Numbered from the stretch's first letter, positions 25,878-35,736 are shown. The stretch: DNA of 64,000 nt from Methanoculleus oceani (GCF_023702065.1 NZ_QFDM01000002.1:248001-312000); one strand, 5' to 3'. Notes: generated by a model not told the origin, from the letters alone. Program-made: numbers and translations.

Positions 25878-28800
25878 CTATAACTGAACTTGTATGATTC
25901 TCGCCTCAAGTTCATCCAGTTGCCACCTTTTCACGGGGTTCTGAATCTTTTCGCAGATCATGATACCCTCAGAGGGGCTATAATAGACATGGAAGATGAA
26001 ATATCTGTCACCGGATTCTTTAGCTAGATCCCACTCATTCTTAGATATCATAAACGCTTCTCGTGGTTTAATTGATGATTTCACTTCGATATAGATCTCC
26101 TTACCACTTTCAACGACCTTGATATCGTGACCATATCCTCTATCATTACCTTTACGGGTCTTGTTGTGCCAAATAACTTCAGTCGCGATATCGCCATTTT
26201 GAGAGAGGACAAAACCATCTTCGGTGTCGCTCATAGATGCACCAGGATAGCGTTTTTGCATCTCCTGTTTTAGATCCTGGTATACAACTTCCTCACCCCA
26301 GTGACCAATCTCGAGTCGCTTATCCTCTTTATACCGCTCTGATTCGGGGATCTTTTCTTCAGACTCTGGCCTTTCAGGCAATTTATTCGTCTTCAAATCA
26401 TTGGGGTTACCCTTTCTTTGGCGGGGAGAGAAGGCGACATGGACTAATCGGACTAATTCCGGGTTTTTGCTAGTTAATATATCTATATCCTCATTTTCCG
26501 GCTCAAAGGAGCGGTCTTCGACATTTCGATGTTTCGATGGCTCTTCGGGGTGCGATAGCGTTCTAGGTTGCCCCGATTGCGATCGGGAGGGGATCCCACC
26601 TAAACCACTATCATTATCTCTTGGGGGAGGTGTTGGTAGGATACTGGAACTTGGTGGAATAGGCAACGGTTCTACAGCATCTGAGTTTGAGGAGATTTCT
26701 TCAGGTAATAAGCAGTTTTTCGACGTAGTTCTGGAAATGGATGAAGTCTCAAGTTCGCTCTCCAAGGGTTTTTCTTTCGGTTTGAGCAACGTTGGGGTAT
26801 CCTGCACCTGATCTATCGCATTTAATGAAGTAAACCATTCGACCTCACTATATGGCAACTGTGGGATCTTTACGGAGTCAAGGAACTTTTCAACGCTCTC
26901 TGAATTTGGATGTGTAAACAGATGACATATAAAAATATCAAGATCTTTAATAGGACCAAAGAATTTCGCGAACTCGATAGGGACTTGGGATTGATCGATT
27001 TTGCCGACGTAGAGGGTATTTCCATCAAGTAAAACATCTCTGGTAGTTTTTACGGCCCGATTTCTAAGAATGTACTCTACATCGATGCGATCAAGCAATA
27101 CACACTGAATGTCTTTTAGATTAATCAGTTTATGACTGCTCTTTAAACGATCGTAATCCTCTGGATGTTTATTGTAAAGATATCGCAGAATATAGGGGGT
27201 TAAATCCTGTATACGCCGAGTCAATTCAGGTGCATTTTTGAGAGTCTGATGACGGCCGTCTGTAAGGACGCATTTCACTGACTCCGACAGTTTTGAGATC
27301 TTTGCGTACTTGACAAAATGTTCTAGATCCCGGAGGTCTGTAATATCTACTGCCAGGAATGCAATGTCTTCCCATTCGACAAACAGATCATAGAGCGCAG
27401 GATCATCATTAGCAAAAACGTCACCATCGTTACGCCAGAACTGCTTTTTGTTAACCCACAACAAGAACTTACCCGTGAAATCCTTCCACCATGAAACATT
27501 CGAATTTCCCGGGTATTGTTTTAAAAGTCTATTAAATTCTTTATAGATTGTGATAATCTTTCTCTCATCAACCTCCGATCGCTCCGCGTTTGCTGAAATT
27601 TGCTCAAGGGTTGTTACGAGATCCTGGGGGGCAGGCCTTTCCTTTACAACCAGACCGTCAATAAACAGGCCACGGCACTCCGAATACCAGGTTCTCAATG
27701 AGGGCAAGTGTTCTTTGAGGTTGTCAAATTGACAGTCCCAGAACACGTCATCCGCAGTGAAATACTTCTGATCAGTTTCAGGGATAAAGATCAAACGTCC
27801 TTCCCGAAATGCGTGCAGGGCTGGAAACGGACTCTGCTTCGGTGGAGGGTTTAAGTAACTTCCCGAATACGTTCGTTTAGGGATCAACTCTTGGAGAAGT
27901 GAATAGAGATATTTAAACTCTTCAACGTTCTCGGATCCAGATCGCACCTTACTATCAATCACTTCGATTATTTCGTTGATGTCTACGCTTGTCCGTATCT
28001 CTACATCGTTGATGAATTTAGTATGTTGCTTCGGATCTATATCAGAACCAATGTACTTTATGGAATTTTCAAGGATCCTCCTAATATCACTGCTATTCAA
28101 AAAAAGGCCTTTTAAGGGGGCAAAAGTTCCGTCCGTGGTAGTAACCCATGGGAACGTCTTCAGCTTAAGAAGGAAGGTTGTTTGTGTTTTATCGTACTTC
28201 CATCCATGCTCACCCAGATAACGGTAGTAATATCTGCATTCAAGGCACCCTCGATAGTCGTCCCAGTTATCCAAAAACAGCTTAAATAGCATAAAACTGA
28301 TGTCTTTCTGCTGTGCTGGAGCGGACTTACAAAAACAGCCAAAAATACGATCTAAATCTGCGCTAATGTAATCGTCCTCGATAAAATATGCTGATTCCGT
28401 GTTCTTCCATCCGCTGGAACCCCAGAGCGTGTTTTTAAAATCATACCGATAAATTCTTTTCTTTGTCACCACATTATTGGCTCTCTCTCCACCCTCATAA
28501 CGTTCTGTCTCAGGATCGAGTAAAACAAAGATGCCCTCACGAACACCAAGGGCCATTACAAATTCCTTCCAAGAGGATACAACCTCCATTTTTCTTTTTT
28601 GATAGGGCTCAACTTGTTTCTGGACCTGCGAACGCTTTTTTGTACGTTTTCCCTTCTTTGGCCTTGACTCCGCCAGAATTTGTTGAATTTCAGCGTCGAT
28701 ACTTTTCAAATCGCTCCTGATATAACAGGGATGGAGGGAATTCTCTAGGAAGAAGGTCTCTCCGGCAGCAGCCATAGTAGAAGAGAGGTGATACCTGCTT

Positions 28801-30755
28801 TCGTAGTCATCAGACAGATAGATTTGATCAGGATGTCTGTAGCCACTTTGGCCTTGTTTGCCGTTAACTTTAAGGTAAATCGTTTTTCCGATAGTTCCAA
28901 TAAGCCCCTCAACTTTCTGTAATTTCTCAAAATGATCTTTGATGAAACGGATATGCCCCTGAAGGATTTCAGAAGGTTTCGTTCCCCAGGCTCCTGTAAG
29001 ATATTGGGGCAAAATGTGCTGATTGATAATATTACTGGGATCAGGGTTAATCACATTTAACTTTTTAAGAAATTCGGTGAGATCTTTGACATCTTCCCCG
29101 GCCTTAACAGCATTTCTGATGCTAGCATCGAGTACCCTGAGTGTGCCTTCAAGATCTGATTCAAATCCATATTTCTTCCCGCTTCTTTCGAGTTCAAAAA
29201 AGACTTGACCGCTGTCTGCTGAGCAGTAATCACCATTTTCGAGTTTAATGATAGGCAATTGAATAATATTATCCAAAGTTAAGCTGTCCGGTTTTGCCTT
29301 TTTCAGTTGCTGTGCACAATACCGGTACAACTCAATAAGCCATTCATTGGGATGCTTCTTTACCCAATCAGGGTTTTCAAGGCATTCAACGAGGTGTTTA
29401 GATGTGAAATCCACGATTCCCAGCTGGGCGCGTAATTCTTTCTTTAGATAGAATGTATCAGCAACATACTCTTTTGCAAAGTTAGAACAAAGTTCATCGT
29501 TGGAAACAAGATTCTTAAGGTCATCCTCTGCATAATAGACATCGCAGGGTTTTTTCCACAAGCCTGATTCAGTAAGAATGCATTCGACATCAGCTAATGC
29601 CTCAAACGTTTGGCGTGTGAATGGGTTGAAAAACTCATCATTGATCTCTTCGGGGAGCGAAAGATATTTGAAGAAAGTCGTTTTCAGTTTTTCATCACGC
29701 TTAAACTCCTCAATGGCTTTAACCAGTACATCTAGTATGTTAGAGCGTAACCATTGATTCCACTGTGAATCCTGTAAAATGTCCTCCCGGTCTGAGGTGA
29801 GAAGAAAATCTGCCTGAATGATAAAACTAAAACCACACTTTTTGACGGGAAGAAATGCGAAAATATCAGGCTTTGGCTCATTTCGGATACTGATGGGAAG
29901 TCCGGTTTCACTTACCGGGAATGCTAGGACAATTTCGGTGTTCTTGACATCCTCTCTCCTAGGCTCCTGTTCGACTATCTCTTGTGGAACTCTGAATGTG
30001 GCACGGATTACCCGCCAGTACTGACTCTGGTCCTGGTAATCAATTGTAACAAGACCCTCACTTCCGGATTTAGTCACCGCCTTGGAGTTGCCACTGACGT
30101 TGTCGATAATTTCTATACGTTGCAATTTGCGCAGGAAGAGAATGAGTGTCGGATCAATCTCATCAAACAGGTTTAACCGTTCGCGAGCATCATCACGGAG
30201 CGGGAGGATGATATTAGTTACTTGCCTATCTGCATACTCCGGGATTGCAGGTAACCAGTATGGCACAATGTAGCCAAGGTTGCTGCCATATGACCGCCTG
30301 AACTCAAATTGGAATCCGTTTGAGATAACTTTCGGAAAATCACTAATTTTAAAAACAGATTTGAAGCCAATGCCCTTTTCGCCAATGTATCCTACATTCT
30401 TTTTTTTGGACTTTGTAGTCTGTCCAACACTGCAAATGCTTTCGACATCTTCAGGGGCGAAACCAATCTCATTATTGTAGACTATCAATGTGTCCGGCTT
30501 TATGGAAAATCTAATAAAAGGCTGAACAGTTGGATCGTAGGTGTTATCTTCAGCATTCTGAATGAGTTCCATGACAAAATGAGTCTTCTTTTTATAGAGG
30601 TCATCAGATAGTTTTTGCAGTGCACTATTTAGATCCAAGTTTTTCTTATTCCAGGCCTTCTTAGTTCTGGGGTCATTAAGGCCTTCTAATCCGTGACCCG
30701 TATTCTCGTTGTGAATTTCTTCGATAATTTTTTTAGCATCCGGAGAAGAGTACAC
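25878..30755 (-). CDS. Giant sacsin-type GHKL ATPase with C-terminal DUF3883 domain
   Basis: A 1625-residue protein. Its N-terminal Hsp90-like ATPase has the N box MELIQNAEDNTYDP (about residue 63) and the G box GYIGEKGIGFKSVFKISDFP (about 122), as in sacsin-repeat proteins. The long middle has no named domain. After a low-complexity linker (about 1370-1480) comes a DUF3883 domain: EIGHWGEEVVYQDLKQEM, GYGHDIKVVESGKEIYIEVK and SSIKPREAFMISKNEWDLA, with the D...E-x-K pattern of PD-(D/E)xK nucleases. The pairing suggests an ATP-driven sensor coupled to a nuclease. It is AT-rich (25 G/C of 60 at 28081-28140), unlike the host, and has its own TATA box. Confidence 0.85.
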   Translation of the reverse strand: MYSSPDAKKIIEEIHNENTGHGLEGLNDPRTKKAWNKKNLDLNSALQKLSDDLYKKKTHFVMELIQNAEDNTYDPTVQPFIRFSIKPDTLIVYNNEIGFAPEDVESICSVGQTTKSKKKNVGYIGEKGIGFKSVFKISDFPKVISNGFQFEFRRSYGSNLGYIVPYWLPAIPEYADRQVTNIILPLRDDARERLNLFDEIDPTLILFLRKLQRIEIIDNVSGNSKAVTKSGSEGLVTIDYQDQSQYWRVIRATFRVPQEIVEQEPRREDVKNTEIVLAFPVSETGLPISIRNEPKPDIFAFLPVKKCGFSFIIQADFLLTSDREDILQDSQWNQWLRSNILDVLVKAIEEFKRDEKLKTTFFKYLSLPEEINDEFFNPFTRQTFEALADVECILTESGLWKKPCDVYYAEDDLKNLVSNDELCSNFAKEYVADTFYLKKELRAQLGIVDFTSKHLVECLENPDWVKKHPNEWLIELYRYCAQQLKKAKPDSLTLDNIIQLPIIKLENGDYCSADSGQVFFELERSGKKYGFESDLEGTLRVLDASIRNAVKAGEDVKDLTEFLKKLNVINPDPSNIINQHILPQYLTGAWGTKPSEILQGHIRFIKDHFEKLQKVEGLIGTIGKTIYLKVNGKQGQSGYRHPDQIYLSDDYESRYHLSSTMAAAGETFFLENSLHPCYIRSDLKSIDAEIQQILAESRPKKGKRTKKRSQVQKQVEPYQKRKMEVVSSWKEFVMALGVREGIFVLLDPETERYEGGERANNVVTKKRIYRYDFKNTLWGSSGWKNTESAYFIEDDYISADLDRIFGCFCKSAPAQQKDISFMLFKLFLDNWDDYRGCLECRYYYRYLGEHGWKYDKTQTTFLLKLKTFPWVTTTDGTFAPLKGLFLNSSDIRRILENSIKYIGSDIDPKQHTKFINDVEIRTSVDINEIIEVIDSKVRSGSENVEEFKYLYSLLQELIPKRTYSGSYLNPPPKQSPFPALHAFREGRLIFIPETDQKYFTADDVFWDCQFDNLKEHLPSLRTWYSECRGLFIDGLVVKERPAPQDLVTTLEQISANAERSEVDERKIITIYKEFNRLLKQYPGNSNVSWWKDFTGKFLLWVNKKQFWRNDGDVFANDDPALYDLFVEWEDIAFLAVDITDLRDLEHFVKYAKISKLSESVKCVLTDGRHQTLKNAPELTRRIQDLTPYILRYLYNKHPEDYDRLKSSHKLINLKDIQCVLLDRIDVEYILRNRAVKTTRDVLLDGNTLYVGKIDQSQVPIEFAKFFGPIKDLDIFICHLFTHPNSESVEKFLDSVKIPQLPYSEVEWFTSLNAIDQVQDTPTLLKPKEKPLESELETSSISRTTSKNCLLPEEISSNSDAVEPLPIPPSSSILPTPPPRDNDSGLGGIPSRSQSGQPRTLSHPEEPSKHRNVEDRSFEPENEDIDILTSKNPELVRLVHVAFSPRQRKGNPNDLKTNKLPERPESEEKIPESERYKEDKRLEIGHWGEEVVYQDLKQEMQKRYPGASMSDTEDGFVLSQNGDIATEVIWHNKTRKGNDRGYGHDIKVVESGKEIYIEVKSSIKPREAFMISKNEWDLAKESGDRYFIFHVYYSPSEGIMICEKIQNPVKRWQLDELEARIIQVQL

Positions 30756-30787
30756 GTCCGATCACTGAACGAGAGTGCACCGAACAC

Positions 30788-30826
30788 CATATAAGGTTTT
30801 GCAAACCTATTCGAGTGCAATCGAAT
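30788..30826 (-). promoter_or_regulatory. Promoter of the sacsin-type gene with two small palindromes
   Basis: On the minus strand the TATA-like CTTATATGG lies about 33-40 bases before the start at 30755. Directly upstream of it are two palindromes: AGGTTT-TGC-AAACCT (30794-30808) and ATTCGA-GTGCAA-TCGAAT (30809-30826). They lie where a repressor or activator would act. Confidence 0.45.
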
Positions 30827-30926
30827 TTCAGTTGCTACTAACAACCTCGGCCCTTCACTTTCTCCAAGAATGGTATTACCGGCAATTCAGACTTCGGTAC
30901 TCTACAACAAATTCCTTGAAGCAGGG

Positions 30927-32249
30927 TTACAGATGTAATCCATCTTCGGAGAACAACTTCAGAATCTTTGCAGATGGATATGTGGATAATGAGGCAATCC
31001 CGTTGGCGAGTTCTATGGGTAGGAGCGCTCCCTCATATCGATTGCTCAGAATCGTCGGGAGTGTGGCAAAAATCCTCTCCCACCCAATGAGATCTTCTGA
31101 TCGGGGATTTTGAGTATACGATCCAAATGGAATGTTCAGAACCATCATGTGATAATTGTTCAGTTTAACAAAGACTTTCGCACCATAATTCGTATCCTTT
31201 CCATATGGGGCACCATTTTCTGGGCGGCACTGGATGTGTCTCTTGATGTAGAGATCCTGCAGGGTAAGAAAACTCATTGTTGGTGCATCTTTACCTATAA
31301 ACTGCAGGTGATCGTAGAATGTCCCTGACTTTTCCTGTCCTATAATGTGTATGGGATGACCGCTCTCCTGGGCATAGTCAAGGAATAACCTGATTGGTTC
31401 AACTAGTTTTGAATACTGGGCACGAATTGAAAGAGGGCCATCCTTCAAGAAGAGGCACTCCGACAACAATTCGCGGTGGTTCTCCCAAAACAATCTGACC
31501 GCAGTGAATAGGAGAAGTGTTTCATGCAGGATCATATAGGTGGAGGCAATTGTCGGTGAAGCTGCTTCTTCTCCCATATCGAGATGGAAGCCAAGGAAGT
31601 CGGTGATGTACACCTCCTTTCCGCACACGGGACACCTACCACTTTCAGCGTTGTAAGGGAGAGTGGTCAGATGTTTACTTCCTTCATGTCCATGCGGGCA
31701 TTCAAATTCGGGCAGACCCCTCTTAGTTTCCCCCCATTTCCTGTATGCAAGCCACTTGAGAGTCTCAAGGATTTGACCATTCATTCCAGGGGAGGCATCG
31801 CAGATGGACTTATAGATCGTTTGGCGGACCGTATCGTAGATAGTACTCCCTTCACTCCATGTGTTTCGTAGCGGGAGCAATGTTGCATGGAATATTACCG
31901 ACTCTCGCAGGATGTCACGTAAAACAAATGGATGTGGATTTTCCTTATCCACCCTTGCGAGTGCATGAGTATCAAGTTTTATCATGGCTGTTTTGATGAA
32001 TGCTATGGAGGAGTAAGGAACTGTATCATGGTCAATCCTCTGCAGAGATCCGTCCACTGCAAAGATGTACTTGAGTGGTTCTCCAGAGTTCGGCATCTCT
32101 TGCCATTCAACAGTTCGGCATTCATCAGGCACATACTGGCGTTTGAAACTCTCAAGTAACTCGTTAACCAGCGGGTAATCGAGTATATCCAGGTGGCCCA
32201 GTCGGCTGGCACGTTCCCCTGGAAGCCGCGATCCCTGCTGGTACGGCAT
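30927..32249 (-). CDS. NurA-domain nuclease, partner of HerA
   Basis: The 440-residue protein has the NurA motif YIFAVDGSLQRID (about residue 63), whose aspartate binds the catalytic metal. A zinc-ribbon-like insert is present (CPHGHEGSKH and later CPVCGKEVYITD). The C-terminal segment (GALLPIELANGIASL) has the position of the NurA end, where an Ala-His is usual but Asn is seen here. It starts right at the HerA stop (TAAATG), so the two are translated together. HerA-NurA hexamer-dimer machines resect DNA; this accessory pair is more likely used in defence than in housekeeping repair. Confidence 0.8.
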   Translation of the reverse strand: MPYQQGSRLPGERASRLGHLDILDYPLVNELLESFKRQYVPDECRTVEWQEMPNSGEPLKYIFAVDGSLQRIDHDTVPYSSIAFIKTAMIKLDTHALARVDKENPHPFVLRDILRESVIFHATLLPLRNTWSEGSTIYDTVRQTIYKSICDASPGMNGQILETLKWLAYRKWGETKRGLPEFECPHGHEGSKHLTTLPYNAESGRCPVCGKEVYITDFLGFHLDMGEEAASPTIASTYMILHETLLLFTAVRLFWENHRELLSECLFLKDGPLSIRAQYSKLVEPIRLFLDYAQESGHPIHIIGQEKSGTFYDHLQFIGKDAPTMSFLTLQDLYIKRHIQCRPENGAPYGKDTNYGAKVFVKLNNYHMMVLNIPFGSYTQNPRSEDLIGWERIFATLPTILSNRYEGALLPIELANGIASLSTYPSAKILKLFSEDGLHL

Positions 32250-34259
32250 TTATGCACCCCTGTGAAAAGAAGACTGAGGAGCAAATTTGTTTGCCTGGAC
32301 AGGGATCACAAAGCGGTGTGACCGAGTGAGCATCCGCACATATCCTTGCGTTTTTGTCTGGAGTATATCTTCGATGAGATCTTCGTATGCTACATTCAGG
32401 TTTGCGAGTTTGGTGACCTCCGGCCGCGAGGAGATATGAGTGACAAAGAAATTCTCTGTTTGTGCAAGGAGATCCCGACTGATAGTTGACGGCGATTGGG
32501 TGGAATATACCATACCAAGGTGATATTTTGCACCCTCTTTTGCTATCCTGCTGTAGATATCGACGATTCTCTGCTCGTCAGCAGGGAACAGGTTATGGGC
32601 CTCCTCGAAGTACAGTTGGATATAGTGATCATTGAGCATGTTTGACGAGAACAAATCAACCTGATAAGCAAAGATCTCCTCTGAGAGCCATCGTGAGAAG
32701 TAACTCATAACCTCAGGATGCGCGTTGCTTAAATCGAGAATGACAGTCTGTCCCTGATCAACAAGTTGGATTATCTCGGTCACAAAGTTTGCAGCGTTCG
32801 GATCATGGTAAATCCGATACCTTTGGAGTTTCCTTGGGCCGCTTGCAGATCTCGATCGCGGGGCTAAGAATCCAAGCAGCGCCTCGTCGTCAGGGTCAAA
32901 AAGGTTACCCCCAGAGGTTGACTGAAGTCTTCGGTCACCGCGATCTCGTTGCGCGAAGAGTTCCAGTTCATGTGCGAGTTCTTCAAGTGTATTTATAGAC
33001 TGGGGCATGGCTTCATTGGCTGACTGATACACATCAGTTCGTGTTTGTTGTGCAAACCTTGGATTTACACCCCCTAACTGCCGGATTGTATCCATGCTTG
33101 GGACATAGCCTGCCCTATGAAGAATAGCCCAGTACATCAAGATTTTCCTGCGAGCCCGGTTTTGATCTCCCCGCCCCTCCATCCTGTTGATCTCTTGGAA
33201 GGAAGGAATCTCTACCGAAAGGAAACTATTGGCGTAATCAGGGGGATGCCGCTCCTGCTCGCGGATGAATGTGGCGAGAATGTTATGAGAGATATCAGGA
33301 TGCGCATAGAAATCCAGTCGAAGCGGGTGTGACGGTGTATTGGCCTTGGATGTGATGGCATAAACCTGACAGTCTTCAGCATGTGCAGTTGCCAGAGATG
33401 CACTATCATCTTGAGGATTATTGTTGGCGTACTCACCGTTGATGTCGAAGATGACCTGCCCTACAGTATGCGTCCGAGAATCTTCCTCTGTGGGTATCCT
33501 TCGGGTCGTTTGGATGACGCTCTCGGCAATGATCTTTACAATATTACTTTTACCCGTGCGTGTTTTCCCAAACATGGCAGTTCTAGTGCCCTTAAAGTCA
33601 TTTGTGGATATCGCCACGGGGACTGTGTGAATTGTCTGCCCCGGCAATGGCAACCGACATTCGGTCAATCGTAATGTCCCAATATCGCACCTGTTTTCCA
33701 GTGGAACCGTGGCGTTTATGATGAGATCAAGGAGTTCATCACTGGGGGCATATACAAGGTACTTGTGAGCGCTCACGATGTTATTGAGGTCTCCGGAAAG
33801 TTCAACCGCATTCGGTCGGTCAGGGTGAGGGTAATACATCCCAAGGACTGCCGTCTTCAATGCACCCCACTGAAGCTCACTTTGCGTGAATACATCAAGT
33901 TCCGGCATGGACTTTTTGTGCAACTCGAAGTAGGTCTGCTGCTTCTCCTGTTTCAATGGTTCATCCGCTGTTTCCAGGACCCGTAGCAGAGAGAAATGAG
34001 GAGGATATTTTTCGTACTCGGCAGGGACCATGATGAGGAGCGAGTTCCGGGGGATGCCTCCAACAAGAACTTTGAATGCATCCGACGTGATGATGGTTGC
34101 CGTAGTGTAGCCGATTTCGAGTACGTATCCCACAAATCGAGAATTCTCATAATCCCCGCTCGTGACCTTTCGTTTTTCTTCCACCAGAAAGTCTGAAAGT
34201 TTCCGCAACGGATGCTCCTGCATCGCCGCATTGCTGCAGAATGCCTGCATATTCATCAT
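32250..34259 (-). CDS. HerA-type FtsK/DUF87 hexameric ATPase
   Basis: The 669-residue protein has an N-terminal HAS-barrel-like region (FVGYVLEIGYTTATIITSDA), then Walker A MFGKTRTGKSNIVK (about residue 233) and FDINGEYA. Walker B is YIQLYFEEAHNLF (about 550), and STQSPSTISRDLLAQTENFF is the HerA/TraG-like sensor region. I start at the ATG-ATG at 34259, where ATGA overlaps the Dam stop; the longer frame runs back inside the Dam gene. HerA translocates DNA for the NurA nuclease encoded next. Confidence 0.88.
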   Translation of the reverse strand: MMNMQAFCSNAAMQEHPLRKLSDFLVEEKRKVTSGDYENSRFVGYVLEIGYTTATIITSDAFKVLVGGIPRNSLLIMVPAEYEKYPPHFSLLRVLETADEPLKQEKQQTYFELHKKSMPELDVFTQSELQWGALKTAVLGMYYPHPDRPNAVELSGDLNNIVSAHKYLVYAPSDELLDLIINATVPLENRCDIGTLRLTECRLPLPGQTIHTVPVAISTNDFKGTRTAMFGKTRTGKSNIVKIIAESVIQTTRRIPTEEDSRTHTVGQVIFDINGEYANNNPQDDSASLATAHAEDCQVYAITSKANTPSHPLRLDFYAHPDISHNILATFIREQERHPPDYANSFLSVEIPSFQEINRMEGRGDQNRARRKILMYWAILHRAGYVPSMDTIRQLGGVNPRFAQQTRTDVYQSANEAMPQSINTLEELAHELELFAQRDRGDRRLQSTSGGNLFDPDDEALLGFLAPRSRSASGPRKLQRYRIYHDPNAANFVTEIIQLVDQGQTVILDLSNAHPEVMSYFSRWLSEEIFAYQVDLFSSNMLNDHYIQLYFEEAHNLFPADEQRIVDIYSRIAKEGAKYHLGMVYSTQSPSTISRDLLAQTENFFVTHISSRPEVTKLANLNVAYEDLIEDILQTKTQGYVRMLTRSHRFVIPVQANKFAPQSSFHRGA

Positions 34260-35101
34260 GAGGACACCTCGTTTACGTGGTAGATCACCATTTCCCCAGG
34301 ATCCGTTGTTATCTGTCCGGGGCTCGAACCGGTCCCTCTGTCGAGCCGGTACATAGAGTAGTCGTCGTATAGCGCAAGAATGTCCGGATGAGACGAGTTT
34401 GTCATGACCCACTGTACTCCACGCTCTGTAGCCTCACGAAGGCACGATGCAAGCCTCTTGTGGTCCTCGAAGTTGAACTCGCCGAACATGTAATGGGCAT
34501 GCAGTTGTTCACGTTCACCCGGGCGGTATGGGGGGTCAAGGTAGAGAAAATCACCTTCACGACATGAGGCAATGGTTTCCTCAAAATCGCAGCAAAGTAG
34601 AACTGCGTGCTGGAGCCACTGTGCCGCCGTGTGGAGATCATCCGGTCCTATTACCCAGCGTCGTTCCTGACCTCCGTAGCCCACGTTGAATTCGCCGTTG
34701 TTGTTGTGGCGCCACATGCCTTTGAAGCAGGTTCGATTCAGGTAGAGAGTTCGTGCGGCTCGCTCCAGAAGATGAAGATCATCACGGTTCAGGCTCCTTA
34801 TTTTGTAATATCCCGCCCTGTTTGCCGGATACCTGCTGTAGAGTTCCCAGACAATATCCGGGTTTTTCCTGATGCCCAGATACAGATCGATGAGTTCTCT
34901 GTTAATGTCAGAAAGGATCGACTTTTCGGGATTTACATGGAAAAAAACTGAACCACCCCCTAGAAAGGGTTCGACATACGTCCGGACGGATTGAGGTTCA
35001 AGAGGGAGGAGATGAGAGAAATAGCATACATACCTCCGTTTCCCCCCAGGATAGCGCAATAATGAGAGATTTTTCTCTATACTGGCAGTCTGGGACATCA
35101 T
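34256..35101 (-). CDS. D12 class DNA adenine N6-methyltransferase (Dam-like)
   Basis: A 281-residue alpha-class MTase: motif X/I RYPGGKRR and YVEPFLGGGSVFFH (SAM binding), and catalytic motif IV FLYLDPPYRPGER near residue 195. The Dam-type recognition region lies between (NRTCFKGMWRHNNNGEFNVG). It heads an overlapping Dam-HerA-NurA unit with its own TATA box (35116-35124) and an AGAGGAG ribosome site. Methylation of host DNA would protect it from the HerA-NurA nuclease, as in restriction-modification. The recognised sequence (GATC or other) cannot be read from the protein. Confidence 0.88.
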   Translation of the reverse strand: MMSQTASIEKNLSLLRYPGGKRRYVCYFSHLLPLEPQSVRTYVEPFLGGGSVFFHVNPEKSILSDINRELIDLYLGIRKNPDIVWELYSRYPANRAGYYKIRSLNRDDLHLLERAARTLYLNRTCFKGMWRHNNNGEFNVGYGGQERRWVIGPDDLHTAAQWLQHAVLLCCDFEETIASCREGDFLYLDPPYRPGEREQLHAHYMFGEFNFEDHKRLASCLREATERGVQWVMTNSSHPDILALYDDYSMYRLDRGTGSSPGQITTDPGEMVIYHVNEVSS

Positions 35102-35115
35102 AAATAAGGCTCCTC

Positions 35116-35124
35116 TTTATATAG
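35116..35124 (-). promoter_or_regulatory. TATA box for the Dam-HerA-NurA unit
   Basis: CTATATAAA on the minus strand, 15-23 bases before the ATG-ATG at 35101, with AGAGGAG between them. It is in the 144-base gap after the EVE gene, which contains no other gene. The spacing is short, so the exact start of transcription is uncertain. Confidence 0.4.
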
Positions 35125-35245
35125 CATATAGCAAATGTGCTAGGCTAATGGTGATTATGCAGAGTCGGCATAAAAAAGATTCGTAACGGCCCCGACAGAT
35201 GAATGTTTCTAGGCTGGATGTCCGTTTGCACCGTTGCCTTGCGGA

Positions 35246-35689
35246 TCAGGATTTTGCAGCATTCAGGATTGTCTGATAGTCCTCCTCCGGAATCACCCGC
35301 ATGGCCTGCCGTATATGCCCGGTCCACATCGTTTTATTGGTAATAAATTTCAGCTTCGGGATGAGCGGTTTGAACTCTACTGGAGGGTCGAAAACCTTCA
35401 CGGGCTTCAATTTTATCCGGTACGGGAAGACCTCGTCACCCATCTGCTCCGGTGCGACAAACACCTTCGTTCGCTCCTCAAAAGGCTCAGATACCACCTC
35501 GAACGCTCCGGTTACAGCCGATGGAAGCAGTGTATCATTCTCTTTCTGCTGCGACACATAAATGAGAACCGTATCTCCAGGTTTCACCCGTTCGATGATG
35601 CTTTTGTTGCGTTGAGGGACTCCCCAGATATTCTTCTTCCGGGTGATCTCCCAGTTTGTCCGGTTGGATATGGCAAGCCAACGAGTCAT
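35246..35689 (-). CDS. EVE-domain protein
   Basis: The 147-residue EVE (PUA-like) domain protein begins with the family N-terminus MTRWLAISNRTNWEI and shows KKNIWGVPQRNKSIIERVKP, GDTVLIYVSQQKENDTL and the C-terminal LKFITNKTMWTGHIRQAMRV. EVE domains bind modified bases such as 5-methylcytosine derivatives and are often fused or linked to restriction enzymes. An alternative ATG at 35740 overlaps the Res stop (ATGA) and would add 17 residues; I chose 35689 because it matches the usual family start. Either way the gene belongs to the Res-Mod unit. Confidence 0.85.
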   Translation of the reverse strand: MTRWLAISNRTNWEITRKKNIWGVPQRNKSIIERVKPGDTVLIYVSQQKENDTLLPSAVTGAFEVVSEPFEERTKVFVAPEQMGDEVFPYRIKLKPVKVFDPPVEFKPLIPKLKFITNKTMWTGHIRQAMRVIPEEDYQTILNAAKS

Positions 35690-35736
35690 GCAGAGTGATT
35701 GCGAGAAAGAGACGTAAATGTTTGGTTTGATGGTTC

